A stretch of 41,745 nucleotides of DNA. Source: an uncultured Hyphomicrobiales bacterium. GTDB lineage: Bacteria > Pseudomonadota > Alphaproteobacteria > Rhizobiales > Xanthobacteraceae. This document shows positions 1 to 8,149 of this stretch, piece after piece. The first letter of the stretch is position 1; each line of letters starts with the position of its first letter. The translations under genes and the position numbers were made by a program. The DNA lies in contig CAISIV010000297.1 in the NCBI GenBank assembly GCA_903885555.1, forward strand, positions 1 to 41,745, given 5' to 3'. The notes beneath the pieces were generated by a model. That model made no database searches. It saw only the letters and a list, made by a program, of their open reading frames with translations, and had not been told where the DNA came from.

Positions 1-33
1 CGAAAACCGGTTCCCACTTTTCGGGATCATGCT
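1..33. repeat. Truncated copy of a dispersed hairpin repeat
   Basis: The window opens inside an imperfect inverted repeat: CGAAAA, a short loop, TTTTCG, then GGATCATGC. A diverged second copy in the same orientation lies at 32590-32633, where the outer arms (CATGATC/GATCATG) are also present; here the left arm is beyond the window edge. From memory, near-identical hairpins are very common between genes in Bradyrhizobium-like genomes. Its function is unknown. Confidence 0.55.
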
Positions 34-129
34 CGCCAATTCGGGCCCCCGAAGGCGACCCATCGCCCCAATATGTGGGAATGGTTTTTGCAGTTTGAAG
101 GCCCCGCCGCTTTGATATAGGTCACCTGA

Positions 130-888
130 ATGAACGCTCGGATCGAGGCTATTTATCGCTATCCCGTGAAGGGCCTGACATCCCAGAAGTTGGAGCGGAC
201 CACCCTGTCGCCTGGGGCCACCCTGCCGGCCGACCGGCTTTACGCCATCGAGAACGGTCCCATCGGTTTCGATCCGGCGGAGCCGAAATACTTCCCCAAG
301 CAGCGCTTCCTGATGCTGATGCGCAACGAGCGGCTGGCCACGCTCCGCACCGAATACGACGAGGCCAGCCATACCCTGACCATCGGTCATGAAGGCCGCG
401 AGGTAGCGCGCGGCGACCTGCGCACCTCCGAAGGCCGGTTGGCGATCGAGGCGTTCTTCATCAGCTTCATGCCGGACGAACTGCGCGGGCCGCCGAAGGT
501 GCTGCACGGCACGAACCACAGCTTCTCGGACGTCGCCAAGAAAGTGGTGTCGATCATCAATCTGGCATCGGTGGCGGCAGTCGAAACCGCGACAGGCGCC
601 GCGGTGGACCCGCTGCGCTTTCGCGGCAATCTCTATGTCGAAGGCTGGCCGGCGTGGCATGAATTCGACCTGATGGGCCGGACGCTCACGATCAATGGGG
701 CGCGGCTCAAGGTCATCAAGCGCATCGTGCGCTGCGCGGCGACGAACGTCGATCCGGCAACCGGCATTCGCGATCTGACAATTCCGAAAACGCTACAGCA
801 GAATTTCCATCACGCCGATTGTGGCGTCTATGCCGAAGTCGTTGCGGGCGGCGACATCGCCACCGGCGACGCCGTCACCAGCGACTAG
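130..888 (+). CDS. MOSC domain-containing protein
   Basis: A 252-residue protein with an N-terminal MOSC beta-barrel region (about residues 1-110, opening with the typical IYRYPVKGLTS) followed by a MOSC domain (about 120-245). The conserved cysteine segment is VKRIVRCAATNVDPATGIRD, preceded by RFRGNLYVEG. MOSC proteins carry sulfur or bind molybdenum cofactor, as in Moco sulfurases and the mARC/YcbX/YiiM families; the substrate of this one cannot be read. The gene stands alone and converges on the next gene with a 4-bp overlap (885-888) in which a CTAG palindrome gives both genes a TAG stop. The start is the first ATG, behind a modest AGGT purine run. Confidence 0.85.
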   Translation: MNARIEAIYRYPVKGLTSQKLERTTLSPGATLPADRLYAIENGPIGFDPAEPKYFPKQRFLMLMRNERLATLRTEYDEASHTLTIGHEGREVARGDLRTSEGRLAIEAFFISFMPDELRGPPKVLHGTNHSFSDVAKKVVSIINLASVAAVETATGAAVDPLRFRGNLYVEGWPAWHEFDLMGRTLTINGARLKVIKRIVRCAATNVDPATGIRDLTIPKTLQQNFHHADCGVYAEVVAGGDIATGDAVTSD

Positions 889-1946
889 CGCAGGCCGTAA
901 ACACCGGGGATCGCGGTCGCAACACGTCCGGCCGGAGCCACTTGCTGTATCTGGCGCTCACGCGGCGGCGCGGCGACAGGCATAGCCGGCCGTGCAACCT
1001 GCGGAGCCTGGACTCGTGTCATTTGGGCCTGCGGAGCCGAAGCTTGCGCGCGGGCACGGGTTTTTTCCGAGATGCCGAGCAACTCGGCGAGCGCCGGGTC
1101 GAGCGGCAGCGTACCGGCACGCATCGTCGGGCGCGATTGCGACGCGCGCGGCTCGGGCGCGCGCGCCTGGGCCGACAGAGCCTGCGCAGACACGCGAACC
1201 GGACGCTCCGAACGGTTCTGTTCCGCCTCGATGGCGGCCAGCAATTCGGTAATCGGGGATTCGATGCCGCCATCGGAAGGCGCGCGGCGCTCGGTGGGCT
1301 GGCTGCGCGCCGCAAGCTGGGTCGTCGGTTCGCCGCGCTCGCCGCTTGGCATCACGTAAGCAATCACGCGCGAGCGTGGATAAATGGCCTCGCCGACACG
1401 CTTGCCGTGATTGCCGGAAATGATGATCGGGTTGCCCTGACTGTCGACGCCCGACACGACGCCGACATGGCCGCCGGTGCGCCCGCGCGTCAGCACGGCG
1501 ATGGCGCCGATCCGCGGCTCGGAAATACGGCTACCGTATTGCGCGAATGACTTCGCGGCGTCCGAATTGGTGCCGGAATAGCCGACCTTGGCGAGCACCA
1601 TGTTCATGAAGGTCGCGCACCACAGCCGACTGCGTGAGGTCGGATTGGTACCCATGTATTTGCGGGCTTCGCTGACCAGCGCCGGCCAGCCGAGCATCGG
1701 CCGCTTCGGCGTCTCGGAGATCGGCATGCTGACGAGACGGGCGGCGCGTTCCTCGCGCACGTGACGCGCCTTGCCATGAACCTTGATCACACGCTGAGTG
1801 ATCTTGCTTTTTTGCTGCTTGCCCGCGGCTTTGCCGCGCTGCTGATGTTCAGCGCCTTTCTGCTTCGGCGCTCCAAACGCAGGCATGCTCAATGCAAGAA
1901 GGCAAACACATCCGGCAGCAAGCACGATCTTCGATTTGAAACGCAT
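885..1946 (-). CDS. Secreted TIGR02594-like Cys/His hydrolase with long C-terminal tail
   Basis: A 353-residue predicted exported protein. The frame is open further upstream, but the ATG at 1946 follows AAGGGGAAG and begins a clean signal peptide (residues 1-25, cleavage near AFGA). Residues 31-75 are basic and Gln-rich. The conserved domain (about 88-200) resembles the NlpC/P60/CHAP-like TIGR02594 family: EARKYMGTNP, Cys110 in LWCATF, His160 in GGHVGVVSG, and GNPIIISGNH. The Cys and two His would make a papain-like catalytic set, suggesting action on peptidoglycan or another amide bond in the periplasm. Residues 201-353 are Ala/Arg/Pro/Gln-rich and look disordered. Its paralogue is at 2134-2742. 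Function is inferred from the fold family only. Confidence 0.75.
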   Translation of the reverse strand: MRFKSKIVLAAGCVCLLALSMPAFGAPKQKGAEHQQRGKAAGKQQKSKITQRVIKVHGKARHVREERAARLVSMPISETPKRPMLGWPALVSEARKYMGTNPTSRSRLWCATFMNMVLAKVGYSGTNSDAAKSFAQYGSRISEPRIGAIAVLTRGRTGGHVGVVSGVDSQGNPIIISGNHGKRVGEAIYPRSRVIAYVMPSGERGEPTTQLAARSQPTERRAPSDGGIESPITELLAAIEAEQNRSERPVRVSAQALSAQARAPEPRASQSRPTMRAGTLPLDPALAELLGISEKTRARAQASAPQAQMTRVQAPQVARPAMPVAAPPRERQIQQVAPAGRVATAIPGVYGLR

Positions 1947-2070
1947 CTGCTTCTTCCCCTTGCGCGCATGTTCGCAGCGCGACCCTTGGGAATTAGCACG
2001 ACAATTTTCGGTGATTTTATCCGATTGAATTAAGGATGAAGTGGTTAGGACGCAGGGTAAACGCGCGCGC

Positions 2071-2108
2071 AAAAAAACCGCGCCCCATTTTTAAAACCGA
2101 GACGCGGT
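2071..2108 (-). terminator. Intrinsic terminator after the 2134-2742 gene
   Basis: Read on the minus strand, an ACCGCG...CGCGGT stem extends through wobble pairs to about 10 bp around an A/T-rich loop and is followed by seven T (2071-2077). It starts 26 bp past the stop of the 2134-2742 gene and separates it from its downstream paralogue, so the two are probably transcribed independently. The plus-strand reading also ends in five T, so it could work both ways. Confidence 0.75.
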
Positions 2109-2133
2109 TTTTAGTTAATCGCTGAACGAGCGA

Positions 2134-2742
2134 TCAGCCGCCCGGCATGACGTAAGCCATGATGCGGCCGCGCGGATAAACCGACTCGGCGACCGTGCGA
2201 TTGTGATTACCCGACACGATGATCGGGTTGCCGTTCGGATCGATACCGGAAACGACGCCGACGTGATGGTTCATCACGGCGATGGCGCCGACCTGCGGTC
2301 CCGATACGCGGGTGCCATAACGGGCATAACCGCGCGCGAGATTGCCGCCGCCAGCGTGGCCGGTCTTCTTCAAGACCAGATCCATGAAGGCGCCGCACCA
2401 GGCGTTGCCGCGCCCGGTCGGGTTGGTGCCCATATAGCGGCGGGCCTCCGACACCAGCGAGTTGGAAGTGAAGCCGCCAAAGGCATCCCCCGTGTGGCCA
2501 CGGCGGGTCCGTCTCGAGCCTTGGGTGGCTTCGCCGGCAACCGGCTGCATTGCGACAGCCGCAGTGGGGCTGTCGCCCAGGCCGCCGCGAACAGCGTTCT
2601 GCGGCACTGCCACAGCCTGCACCGCGTGATGCCGATAGTGCTTGGCCTTGTGAGCCGGCCGCGCAACGGCGGGAACGGTCAGCAAAGCGAACGCTACGGA
2701 ACACAACAGAACAGTCGCCCGTCTCTTGTTAGCAAGTTTCAT
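2134..2742 (-). CDS. Secreted TIGR02594-like Cys/His hydrolase, short paralogue
   Basis: A 202-residue predicted secreted protein, paralogous to the 885-1946 product. The ATG at 2742 is preferred over two earlier in-frame ATGs because AGGGGA lies about 10 nt upstream and the protein then starts with a classical signal peptide (residues 1-28, MKLANKRR then a hydrophobic run to VAR). A linker (30-90) rich in His, Ala and Arg leads to the domain at 97-202. Cys116 (AWCGAF), His160 (HHVGVVSG) and His180 (VSGNH) align with the other copy, including the shared EARRYMGTNP and YPRGRIMAYVMP. Unlike its neighbour it ends right after the domain. Probable periplasmic cell-wall amidase or peptidase; substrate unknown. 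Confidence 0.75.
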   Translation of the reverse strand: MKLANKRRATVLLCSVAFALLTVPAVARPAHKAKHYRHHAVQAVAVPQNAVRGGLGDSPTAAVAMQPVAGEATQGSRRTRRGHTGDAFGGFTSNSLVSEARRYMGTNPTGRGNAWCGAFMDLVLKKTGHAGGGNLARGYARYGTRVSGPQVGAIAVMNHHVGVVSGIDPNGNPIIVSGNHNRTVAESVYPRGRIMAYVMPGG

Positions 2743-3086
2743 CGAGTTTAGTCCCCTGATCATCAAAGCAATGCATCCGCCCCCGATTGGAATCAGGGCC
2801 AGATGCGTGGCCTATTCGCCGTTCAAGTGAGGCTAAATCGTGGTCATGTCGAGGTCATATTAGGCTACGCATGGCCGGTATTCCGGATTAATACCTTTGA
2901 CGAAGAAAATAATTCGATACTTTACTTTAGGTATGCGCTGGCACGTTACGAATATAGTTATCGCCACAATGAATACTTAGGCACCAAGAAGTGGATAGGT
3001 TGTGGGGGAGTTAAAGCGCACGGTTGACAGCCGACGCCAGCTGGCGGCGGTGAAAGTGCTTCGCCAGCTCGAAATCAGGCCTTCGA
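2743..3086. other. Gene-poor, relatively A+T-rich spacer
   Basis: This 344-bp stretch lies upstream of the 2134-2742 gene and downstream of metW. It is clearly richer in A and T than its surroundings, especially around 2890-3000, which suits a promoter region for the minus-strand gene. An inverted repeat GGTATT-N7-AATACC lies at 2877-2895. A 74-codon open frame at 2803-3027 on the plus strand has no ribosome binding site or recognisable motif, and I do not accept it as a gene. No RNA gene is visible. Confidence 0.5.
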
Positions 3087-3734
3087 TCAGGCCTTGCGGC
3101 TGAGCAAAAACACGGCCTGCTCACCGAACAGGTTCCAGAACCACCAGGGCGCGTTCAGCCGCATCGGCGATCCGGAGGCATTAAGTGCCACCGCCCGCTC
3201 CATTTTCACCCCAATTTCCGAGCACAGCATCCGGAAGTCCTTGATGGTGCAGTGGTGGATGTTCGGGGTGTCGTACCAGCTGTAGGGAAGTATATCGGTC
3301 TGCGGCATGTGGCCGGCAAACAACAGCTGCATCCGCACCCGCCAATGCCCGAAATTGGGAAACGACACGATGGCGTGGCGGCCGATCCGCAGCATGTGTT
3401 CCAGCACGATCCGGGGCTGGCGGGTCGCCTGCAGCGTCTGCGACAGGATCACATAATCGAAGGCATCGTCGGGGTAATCGGCCAGATCGGTGTCGGCGTC
3501 GCCCTGGATCACGGCCAGGCCCTTGGCCACGCACTGGTTGACGCCCTCGCGCGACAGCTCGATGCCGCGGCCATCAACGCCCCGGGTTTCGTCCAGCAGG
3601 CTCAGCAGCTCGCCGTCGCCACAGCCGACGTCCAGAACCTTGACGCCGCGCTCGACCATGTCGGCGACCAGCACCAGGTCGACGCGGTTGCCGCTGGCAT
3701 TGCGGTCGATATTGGCGGCGGTGAGATTGCTCAT
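3087..3734 (-). CDS. metW: Methionine biosynthesis protein MetW
   Basis: A 215-residue class I SAM-dependent methyltransferase fold protein of the MetW family. The SAM-binding motif I is [16 protein letters not shown], and typical MetW blocks follow: [78 protein letters not shown]. MetW acts with MetX in homoserine acylation and is encoded beside it in many proteobacteria; its exact chemistry is unsettled. The start ATG overlaps the metX stop as ATGA, so the two are translationally coupled and share the riboswitch-controlled transcript. A 12-bp duplication at the 3' end leaves a second in-frame TGA just after the stop. Confidence 0.93.
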   Translation of the reverse strand: MSNLTAANIDRNASGNRVDLVLVADMVERGVKVLDVGCGDGELLSLLDETRGVDGRGIELSREGVNQCVAKGLAVIQGDADTDLADYPDDAFDYVILSQTLQATRQPRIVLEHMLRIGRHAIVSFPNFGHWRVRMQLLFAGHMPQTDILPYSWYDTPNIHHCTIKDFRMLCSEIGVKMERAVALNASGSPMRLNAPWWFWNLFGEQAVFLLSRKA

Positions 3735-4927
3735 GGCGCCTGCGCCTTCAGCCCGCGCGCTTTGCCGGCGCCGTCCAGGAAGCCGCGAACGATGCCGAAC
3801 ATTTCCGGCTCCTCGAGCAGGAAGGCGTCGTGGCCCTTGTCGGTGACGATTTCGGCAAACGACACCCGCGCGCTCGAGGCGTTGAGCGCATGCACGATGG
3901 CGCGGGATTCCGAGGTTGGGAACAGCCAGTCGCTGGTGAACGAAATCACACAGAACCGGGTCTGCGTGCCCTTGAAAGCATTGGCCAGCACGCCACCGGC
4001 ATCCGCCGCCATATCGAAGTAATCCATGGCCCGCGTCAGATAGAGATACGAATTGGCGTCAAAGCGGTCGACGAAAGACGAGCCCTGGTGGCGCAGATAG
4101 GATTCCACCTCGAAATCCGCGTCGAATGAAAACGACGGATTTTCACGGTCCTGGAACTTGCGGCCGAACTTCCGGTGCAAGGCGGCGTCCGACAGATAGG
4201 TGATATGCGCGCCCATGCGCGCAACCGCGAGGCCGCGGCGCGGATTTGAGCCTTCCAGAAAGTAACGTCCGCCGCGCCAGTCCGGATCGGCCATGATGGC
4301 CTGACGGCCGACTTCGTGAAACGCAATGTTCTGCGCGGAGTGGCGCGTGGCGCAGGCGATCGGCAGCACTGCGAAGACCCGCTGCGGATAGCTCGCCGCC
4401 CATTGTAGCACCTGCATGCCGCCCATCGAGCCGCCGACCACGGCAAACAACGTGTCTATACCGAGCTGATCGATCAGCATGGCCTGCGCGCGCACCATGT
4501 CGCGTACGGTGATGACCGGAAAATCCAGACCCCAGGGCTTGCCGGTGGCGGGATTGGCCGACGCCGGCCCGGTCGTTCCCATACAGCCGCCGACGACGTT
4601 CGAGCAGATGACGAAATAACGATCGGTATCGATCGGCTTGCCGGGCCCGAGCAAGGTCTCCCACCAGCCGGATTTCTTGGTGACCGGATGCACGTTGTGC
4701 ACGTGCTGATCGCCGGTGAGCGCGTGGCACACCAGGACCGCATTCGACCGGTCGGCGTTGAGCGTGCCGTAGGTCTGATAGGCAATCTGGAAGGGCGAGA
4801 GATCGACACCGCAATCGAGATGCAGCGGCCGGTCGACGCCGAACACCACGACCTGCGAGGTCGGGTGATCCGCCTCCTGCGTGCCTTCTCCCCGCGGCGC
4901 GTCACTCATGAGCGGCTGCACATTCAT
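3731..4927 (-). CDS. metX: Homoserine O-acetyltransferase
   Basis: A 398-residue alpha/beta hydrolase of the MetX family, which acylates homoserine (classically from acetyl-CoA) at the entry to methionine synthesis; some MetX enzymes use succinyl-CoA, which I cannot decide here. Hallmarks are [22 protein letters not shown], the nucleophile elbow GGSMGG with Ser167, and C-terminal Asp (TSDWLFPT) and His (DKGHDAF) completing the triad. The first ATG (4927) follows GGGAGG by about 10 nt; a second in-frame ATG at 4909 is possible. The upstream region carries a sigma-70-type promoter, SAM-II aptamer and terminator, so the gene should be shut off when SAM is plentiful. It overlaps metW by 4 bp. Confidence 0.95.
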   Translation of the reverse strand: MNVQPLMSDAPRGEGTQEADHPTSQVVVFGVDRPLHLDCGVDLSPFQIAYQTYGTLNADRSNAVLVCHALTGDQHVHNVHPVTKKSGWWETLLGPGKPIDTDRYFVICSNVVGGCMGTTGPASANPATGKPWGLDFPVITVRDMVRAQAMLIDQLGIDTLFAVVGGSMGGMQVLQWAASYPQRVFAVLPIACATRHSAQNIAFHEVGRQAIMADPDWRGGRYFLEGSNPRRGLAVARMGAHITYLSDAALHRKFGRKFQDRENPSFSFDADFEVESYLRHQGSSFVDRFDANSYLYLTRAMDYFDMAADAGGVLANAFKGTQTRFCVISFTSDWLFPTSESRAIVHALNASSARVSFAEIVTDKGHDAFLLEEPEMFGIVRGFLDGAGKARGLKAQAP

Positions 4928-4938
4928 CTTGATACTGG

Positions 4939-4953
4939 CCTCCCATCAGGAGG
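4939..4953 (-). promoter_or_regulatory. Hairpin covering the metX ribosome binding site
   Basis: On the minus strand CCTCC pairs perfectly with GGAGG of the GGGAGG ribosome binding site across a 5-nt loop, ending 11 nt before the metX ATG. It could dampen translation initiation, adding a second layer to the upstream transcriptional switch. Only the pairing is seen; regulation is inferred. Confidence 0.35.
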
Positions 4954-4984
4954 TCTCCCAGACCAACACCGGACAACAGGCCAT

Positions 4985-5018
4985 AAAAAAACCCGGCCTG
5001 AACAAAGGTTCGGCCGGG
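4985..5018 (-). terminator. Riboswitch-linked intrinsic terminator before metX
   Basis: Minus-strand hairpin: CCCGGCC plus GAAC pairs with GTTC, a bulged A and GGCCGGG around a 4-nt CTTT loop, followed directly by seven T. It lies between the SAM-II aptamer and the metX start, where a terminator-type expression platform belongs. With SAM bound, transcription would be expected to stop here before metX and metW. Confidence 0.85.
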
Positions 5019-5034
5019 ATCCACGTGTCCCCGG

Positions 5035-5092
5035 CCTGTTTAGCGAGTTGTTTAACGTGGCTGCAAGCCGGCCGGCTCAAATGACCACGGAA
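5035..5092 (-). ncRNA. SAM-II riboswitch aptamer
   Basis: The minus strand carries a close match to the SAM-II (metA) aptamer of alphaproteobacteria: CGTGG (5085-5089) pairing with CCACG (5056-5060) as P1; between them the conserved GGTCATTTGAG loop and GGCTTGCAG; then GTTAAACAA and the GCTAAA tail that forms the pseudoknot. SAM-II elements bind S-adenosylmethionine and lie upstream of methionine genes, as here. The terminator at 4985-5018 supplies the output. Recognised by eye; a covariance search against Rfam SAM-II (RF00521) would settle it. Confidence 0.92.
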
Positions 5093-5096
5093 TGAA

Positions 5097-5125
5097 ATCT
5101 TAGTCCCGGCCGCACTTTCCGTCAA
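5097..5125 (-). promoter_or_regulatory. Promoter of metXW
   Basis: On the minus strand TTGACG (5120-5125), a 17-bp spacer and TAAGAT (5097-5102) form a near-consensus housekeeping promoter. Initiation about 7 nt past the -10 box would place the RNA start at the 5' edge of the SAM-II aptamer. A perfect palindrome, GCCGGTACCGGC, lies just upstream at 5133-5144 in the space shared with the divergent chorismate mutase gene. Confidence 0.7.
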
Positions 5126-5196
5126 GCAACCCGCCGGTACCGGCAAAGGCGACGTTTTCTTTGATTTACAGCCCGGCCCCACTTATCAATGCCGCC

Positions 5197-6051
5197 ATGA
5201 CAAAGGCGCCCGAAAAACCCTCGGTTCCCGCACTTGGCGATCTGCGCCAGGAAATCGACCGGATCGACGAGCAGATGCACCGCCTCCTGATGGAGCGCGG
5301 CACCATCATCGACCGTCTGATTGCGGTGAAGAAAAGTCAGGAAACCGGTTCCGCATTTCGTCCGATGCGCGAAGCCGACATGATGCGCCGCCTGGTGCAG
5401 CGTCATAAAGGCATCCTGCCGCTCGATACCGTCGAGAGCATCTGGCGCGTCATCATCTCGACCTTCACTTATGTGCAGAAGCCATTTTCGGTGCATGCCG
5501 ATTTGTCGGCCGGCGATGCGCTAATGCGCGACTCCGCGCGCTTTCATTTCGGCTTCACGGTGCCGTTCATTCCCCACATGGGTGCGGCCGGCGTCGTCGA
5601 AGCCGTATCGACCTCGAAGGGCGATCTCGGCCTGGTGCCGGCGAGCGCCGTTGCCGCCGCCGGCGCATGGTGGAGCGCGCTCGAATTCGACGCCGCGCCC
5701 AAGATCATCGCCCGCCTGCCCTTCGTCGAGCGCGCCGATCATCCTGCAGCGCTGCCGGTCTTCGTGATCTCGCGCGTAGCCGCCGACGCCATGGCGACCG
5801 AGGCCGAGGTCTGGAGCATCCGCGTCTCCGGCTGGACCGCGGGTTCGGCACAGGCACTGTCGCTGCTGGCCGATTTCATTGCCGTGCCGGACCGCGCCTT
5901 CGACGGCGCCGCGCTGCTGGTGACCCTGCCGCACGGGGTCAAGCTGGATACGATCAGCGCCGCCATGGTTAAAGCCGGCGCCACCGTGAGTTCGTCGGCC
6001 CTCGTCGGCAGCCACGCAACCCGCTATACGGTTGCCGCAAATAAAGCCTGA
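5197..6051 (+). CDS. Chorismate mutase with C-terminal prephenate-dehydratase-like domain
   Basis: A 284-residue protein. Residues 15-95 form an AroQ-type chorismate mutase (LRQEIDRIDEQMHRLLMERGTIIDRLIAVKK with the usual basic and acidic residues, then ESIWRVIIS), converting chorismate to prephenate. Residues 110-280 (FHFGFTVPF, GDLGLVPAS, the WWSALEF region, LPVFVISR) resemble the periplasmic-binding-like fold of prephenate dehydratases, but no Thr-Arg-Phe dehydratase signature is visible. It heads an operon with a hisC-type aminotransferase and tyrC, so it feeds phenylalanine or tyrosine synthesis. The ATG at 5197 is chosen over an upstream TTG; no strong ribosome binding site is visible. 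The role of the C-terminal half is open. Confidence 0.8.
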   Translation: MTKAPEKPSVPALGDLRQEIDRIDEQMHRLLMERGTIIDRLIAVKKSQETGSAFRPMREADMMRRLVQRHKGILPLDTVESIWRVIISTFTYVQKPFSVHADLSAGDALMRDSARFHFGFTVPFIPHMGAAGVVEAVSTSKGDLGLVPASAVAAAGAWWSALEFDAAPKIIARLPFVERADHPAALPVFVISRVAADAMATEAEVWSIRVSGWTAGSAQALSLLADFIAVPDRAFDGAALLVTLPHGVKLDTISAAMVKAGATVSSSALVGSHATRYTVAANKA

Positions 6052-6066
6052 TACGGAAAGCTGACT

Positions 6067-7161
6067 ATGACGAACCGACCGCAACCGCGCCCCGGCGTGC
6101 TCGACATCGCCCCCTACATTCCGGGCAAGAGCACCGCCCCCGGCGTCGACAAAGTTTTCAAGCTGTCCTCCAACGAGACGCCGTTGGGGCCGGGCGAGAA
6201 CGCTATCGCCGCCTACAAGCAGGCCGGCGCGCATCTCGAGGATTATCCGGAAGGCTCGTCGCTGGCGCTGCGCGAAGCGATCGGCGGCGTGTTCGGCCTC
6301 GACCCTGCGCGCATCGTCTGCGGCGCCGGCTCCGACGACCTGCTCAATCTGATTGCGCGCGCGTATCTCACCGACGGCGACGAGGCGATCCACACCGCGC
6401 ACGGCTTCCTCGTGTACCCGATTGCAACATTGGGCACCGGCGCCAAGCCCGTCGTCGCGGCGGAAACGGAATTCACCGCCGATGTCGACGCCATTCTCAA
6501 GCTGGTGACGCCGAAGACCAAGGTCGTGTTCCTGGCGAACCCTAACAACCCGACCGGCACCTATATTCCGTTCGACGAGGTCAAACGCCTGCACCGCGGC
6601 CTGCCGGCCAACGTACTGCTCGTGCTCGACGCCGCTTACGCCGAATATGTCAGCCGCAACGATTATGAGTCCGGCATCGAGCTGGTCGCGACGTCCGAGA
6701 ACGTCGTGATGACGCGCACCTTCTCGAAGATCTACGGTCTTGCCGCGCTGCGGCTTGGCTGGATGGTCGGCCCTGCGCACGTGATCGACGCGATCAACCG
6801 CATCCGCGGCCCGTTCAACGTCAACGCGCCGGCGATCGCGGCCGGCATCGCCGCCATCCGCGACAGCGCCCATGTAGAGCGTTCGCGCGAACACAATACA
6901 AAGTGGCTGGCGTGGCTCACCGAAGAAATCGCCAAACTCGGCATCAAGGTGACGCCGAGCGTGGCGAACTTCGTGTTGATGCATTTTGCCGATGCCAAGA
7001 CGGCGGCCGACGCCAACGCTTTCCTGATGAAGCGCGGCCTCGTGCTGCGTCAGGTCAGCGCCTATCACTTGCCGAATTGTCTGCGCATGACGGTCGGCAG
7101 CGAAGAGGCGAACAAGCTCGTCGTCAACGCGCTGGCCGAGTTTTTAGGGAAAAAGGCGTGA
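6067..7161 (+). CDS. hisC: Histidinol-phosphate / aromatic aminotransferase
   Basis: A 364-residue fold-type I PLP aminotransferase of the HisC family. Visible features are [10 protein letters not shown] near residue 34, GSDDLLNLI (89-96), ANPNNPTGT (158-165), DAAYAEY (189-194), the PLP lysine K221 in [14 protein letters not shown], and an Arg-containing C-terminal NCLRMTVG. HisC converts imidazole-acetol phosphate and glutamate to histidinol phosphate; many alphaproteobacterial HisC enzymes also transaminate aromatic keto acids. Its place between chorismate mutase and prephenate dehydrogenase supports that dual role. GGAAAG precedes the start by 8 nt. The stop overlaps the next gene's GTG. 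Confidence 0.9.
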   Translation: MTNRPQPRPGVLDIAPYIPGKSTAPGVDKVFKLSSNETPLGPGENAIAAYKQAGAHLEDYPEGSSLALREAIGGVFGLDPARIVCGAGSDDLLNLIARAYLTDGDEAIHTAHGFLVYPIATLGTGAKPVVAAETEFTADVDAILKLVTPKTKVVFLANPNNPTGTYIPFDEVKRLHRGLPANVLLVLDAAYAEYVSRNDYESGIELVATSENVVMTRTFSKIYGLAALRLGWMVGPAHVIDAINRIRGPFNVNAPAIAAGIAAIRDSAHVERSREHNTKWLAWLTEEIAKLGIKVTPSVANFVLMHFADAKTAADANAFLMKRGLVLRQVSAYHLPNCLRMTVGSEEANKLVVNALAEFLGKKA

Positions 7162-8129
7162 CCAAGCCTGCCGCCCTCTTCAATCGCGTTGCGCTGATCG
7201 GCGTCGGGCTGATCGGCTCGTCGATCGCGCGCGCGGCCAAGGCACAGGGCGCGGCAGCCTCGATCGTCGCCACCGCGCGCTCGCCGGCCACGCGCAAGCG
7301 CGTCGCCGAACTGGGCATCGCCGATCAGGTGGTTGAGACCAATGCCGCCGCGGTCGAAGGCGCCGATCTCGTCATCGTCAGCATTCCGGTCGGCGCCTGC
7401 GGACCGGTGGCGGAAGAAATCGCGCCGTACCTCAAGCCCGGCGCCATCGTCTCCGACGTCGGCTCGGTGAAGGGCTCGGTGGTGCGCGACATGGCGCCGC
7501 ATCTACCGAAGAACGTTCATTTTGTCCCGGCACACCCGGTCGCCGGCACCGAATATTCCGGTCCCGACGCAGGCTTTGCCGAGCTGTTCGTCAACCGCTG
7601 GTGCATTCTCACACCGCCGGAAGGCACAGATCAGAAAGCGGTCGAGAAGCTCGCCGAATTCTGGCGTCTCATTGGCGCCAACGTCGAAACTATGGCGCCG
7701 GATCACCACGACCTGGTGCTCGCCGTCACCAGCCATCTGCCGCATCTCATCGCCTACACCATCGTCGGCACGGCAGATGAATTGGAAGCCGTGACGCGCT
7801 CCGAGGTGCTGAAATTTTCCGCCGGCGGTTTCCGCGATTTCACACGCATCGCCGCATCCGATCCGACGATGTGGCGCGACGTCTTCCTTGCCAACAAGGA
7901 TGCGGTGCTGGAAATGCTCGGGCGCTTCAACGAGGACATCTCTTCGCTGACGAAGGCGATCCGCAAGGGCGACGGCGACGCTCTGTTCGAGCACTTCACG
8001 CGTACCCGCGCCATCCGCAAAGGCATCGTGCAGATCGGCCAGGATTCCGCCTCGCCGGATTTCGGCCGCCCGCATCCGGATTTGCCGCACGAACCGCTGC
8101 CGAAGCCTTACGCGTCGGAAAAAGACTAA
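7158..8129 (+). CDS. tyrC: Prephenate/arogenate (cyclohexadienyl) dehydrogenase
   Basis: A 323-residue NAD(P)-dependent dehydrogenase of the TyrA/TyrC family, which oxidatively decarboxylates prephenate or arogenate towards tyrosine. The Rossmann motif is [16 protein letters not shown] (11-26). Family blocks follow: [11 protein letters not shown], the [11 protein letters not shown] catalytic loop with His, [14 protein letters not shown], and [27 protein letters not shown]. No ACT domain is present, so feedback control would differ from TyrA fusions with one. The GTG start at 7158 overlaps the hisC stop (GTGA) and follows AGGGA; the frame is open further upstream inside hisC but that part has no family sequence. 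Confidence 0.92.
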   Translation: MTKPAALFNRVALIGVGLIGSSIARAAKAQGAAASIVATARSPATRKRVAELGIADQVVETNAAAVEGADLVIVSIPVGACGPVAEEIAPYLKPGAIVSDVGSVKGSVVRDMAPHLPKNVHFVPAHPVAGTEYSGPDAGFAELFVNRWCILTPPEGTDQKAVEKLAEFWRLIGANVETMAPDHHDLVLAVTSHLPHLIAYTIVGTADELEAVTRSEVLKFSAGGFRDFTRIAASDPTMWRDVFLANKDAVLEMLGRFNEDISSLTKAIRKGDGDALFEHFTRTRAIRKGIVQIGQDSASPDFGRPHPDLPHEPLPKPYASEKD

Positions 8130-8149
8130 AACCAGCGCCGGGGGGCGTC

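Noticed and set aside
2803-3027. 74-codon plus-strand frame in the A+T-rich spacer
   Set aside because: No ribosome binding site, no motif or signal; it occupies the promoter region of the neighbouring minus-strand gene.
5521-7068. 515-codon minus-strand frame
   Set aside because: Antisense to chorismate mutase and hisC; Arg/His/Gly-rich composition typical of the shadow frame of high-GC genes.
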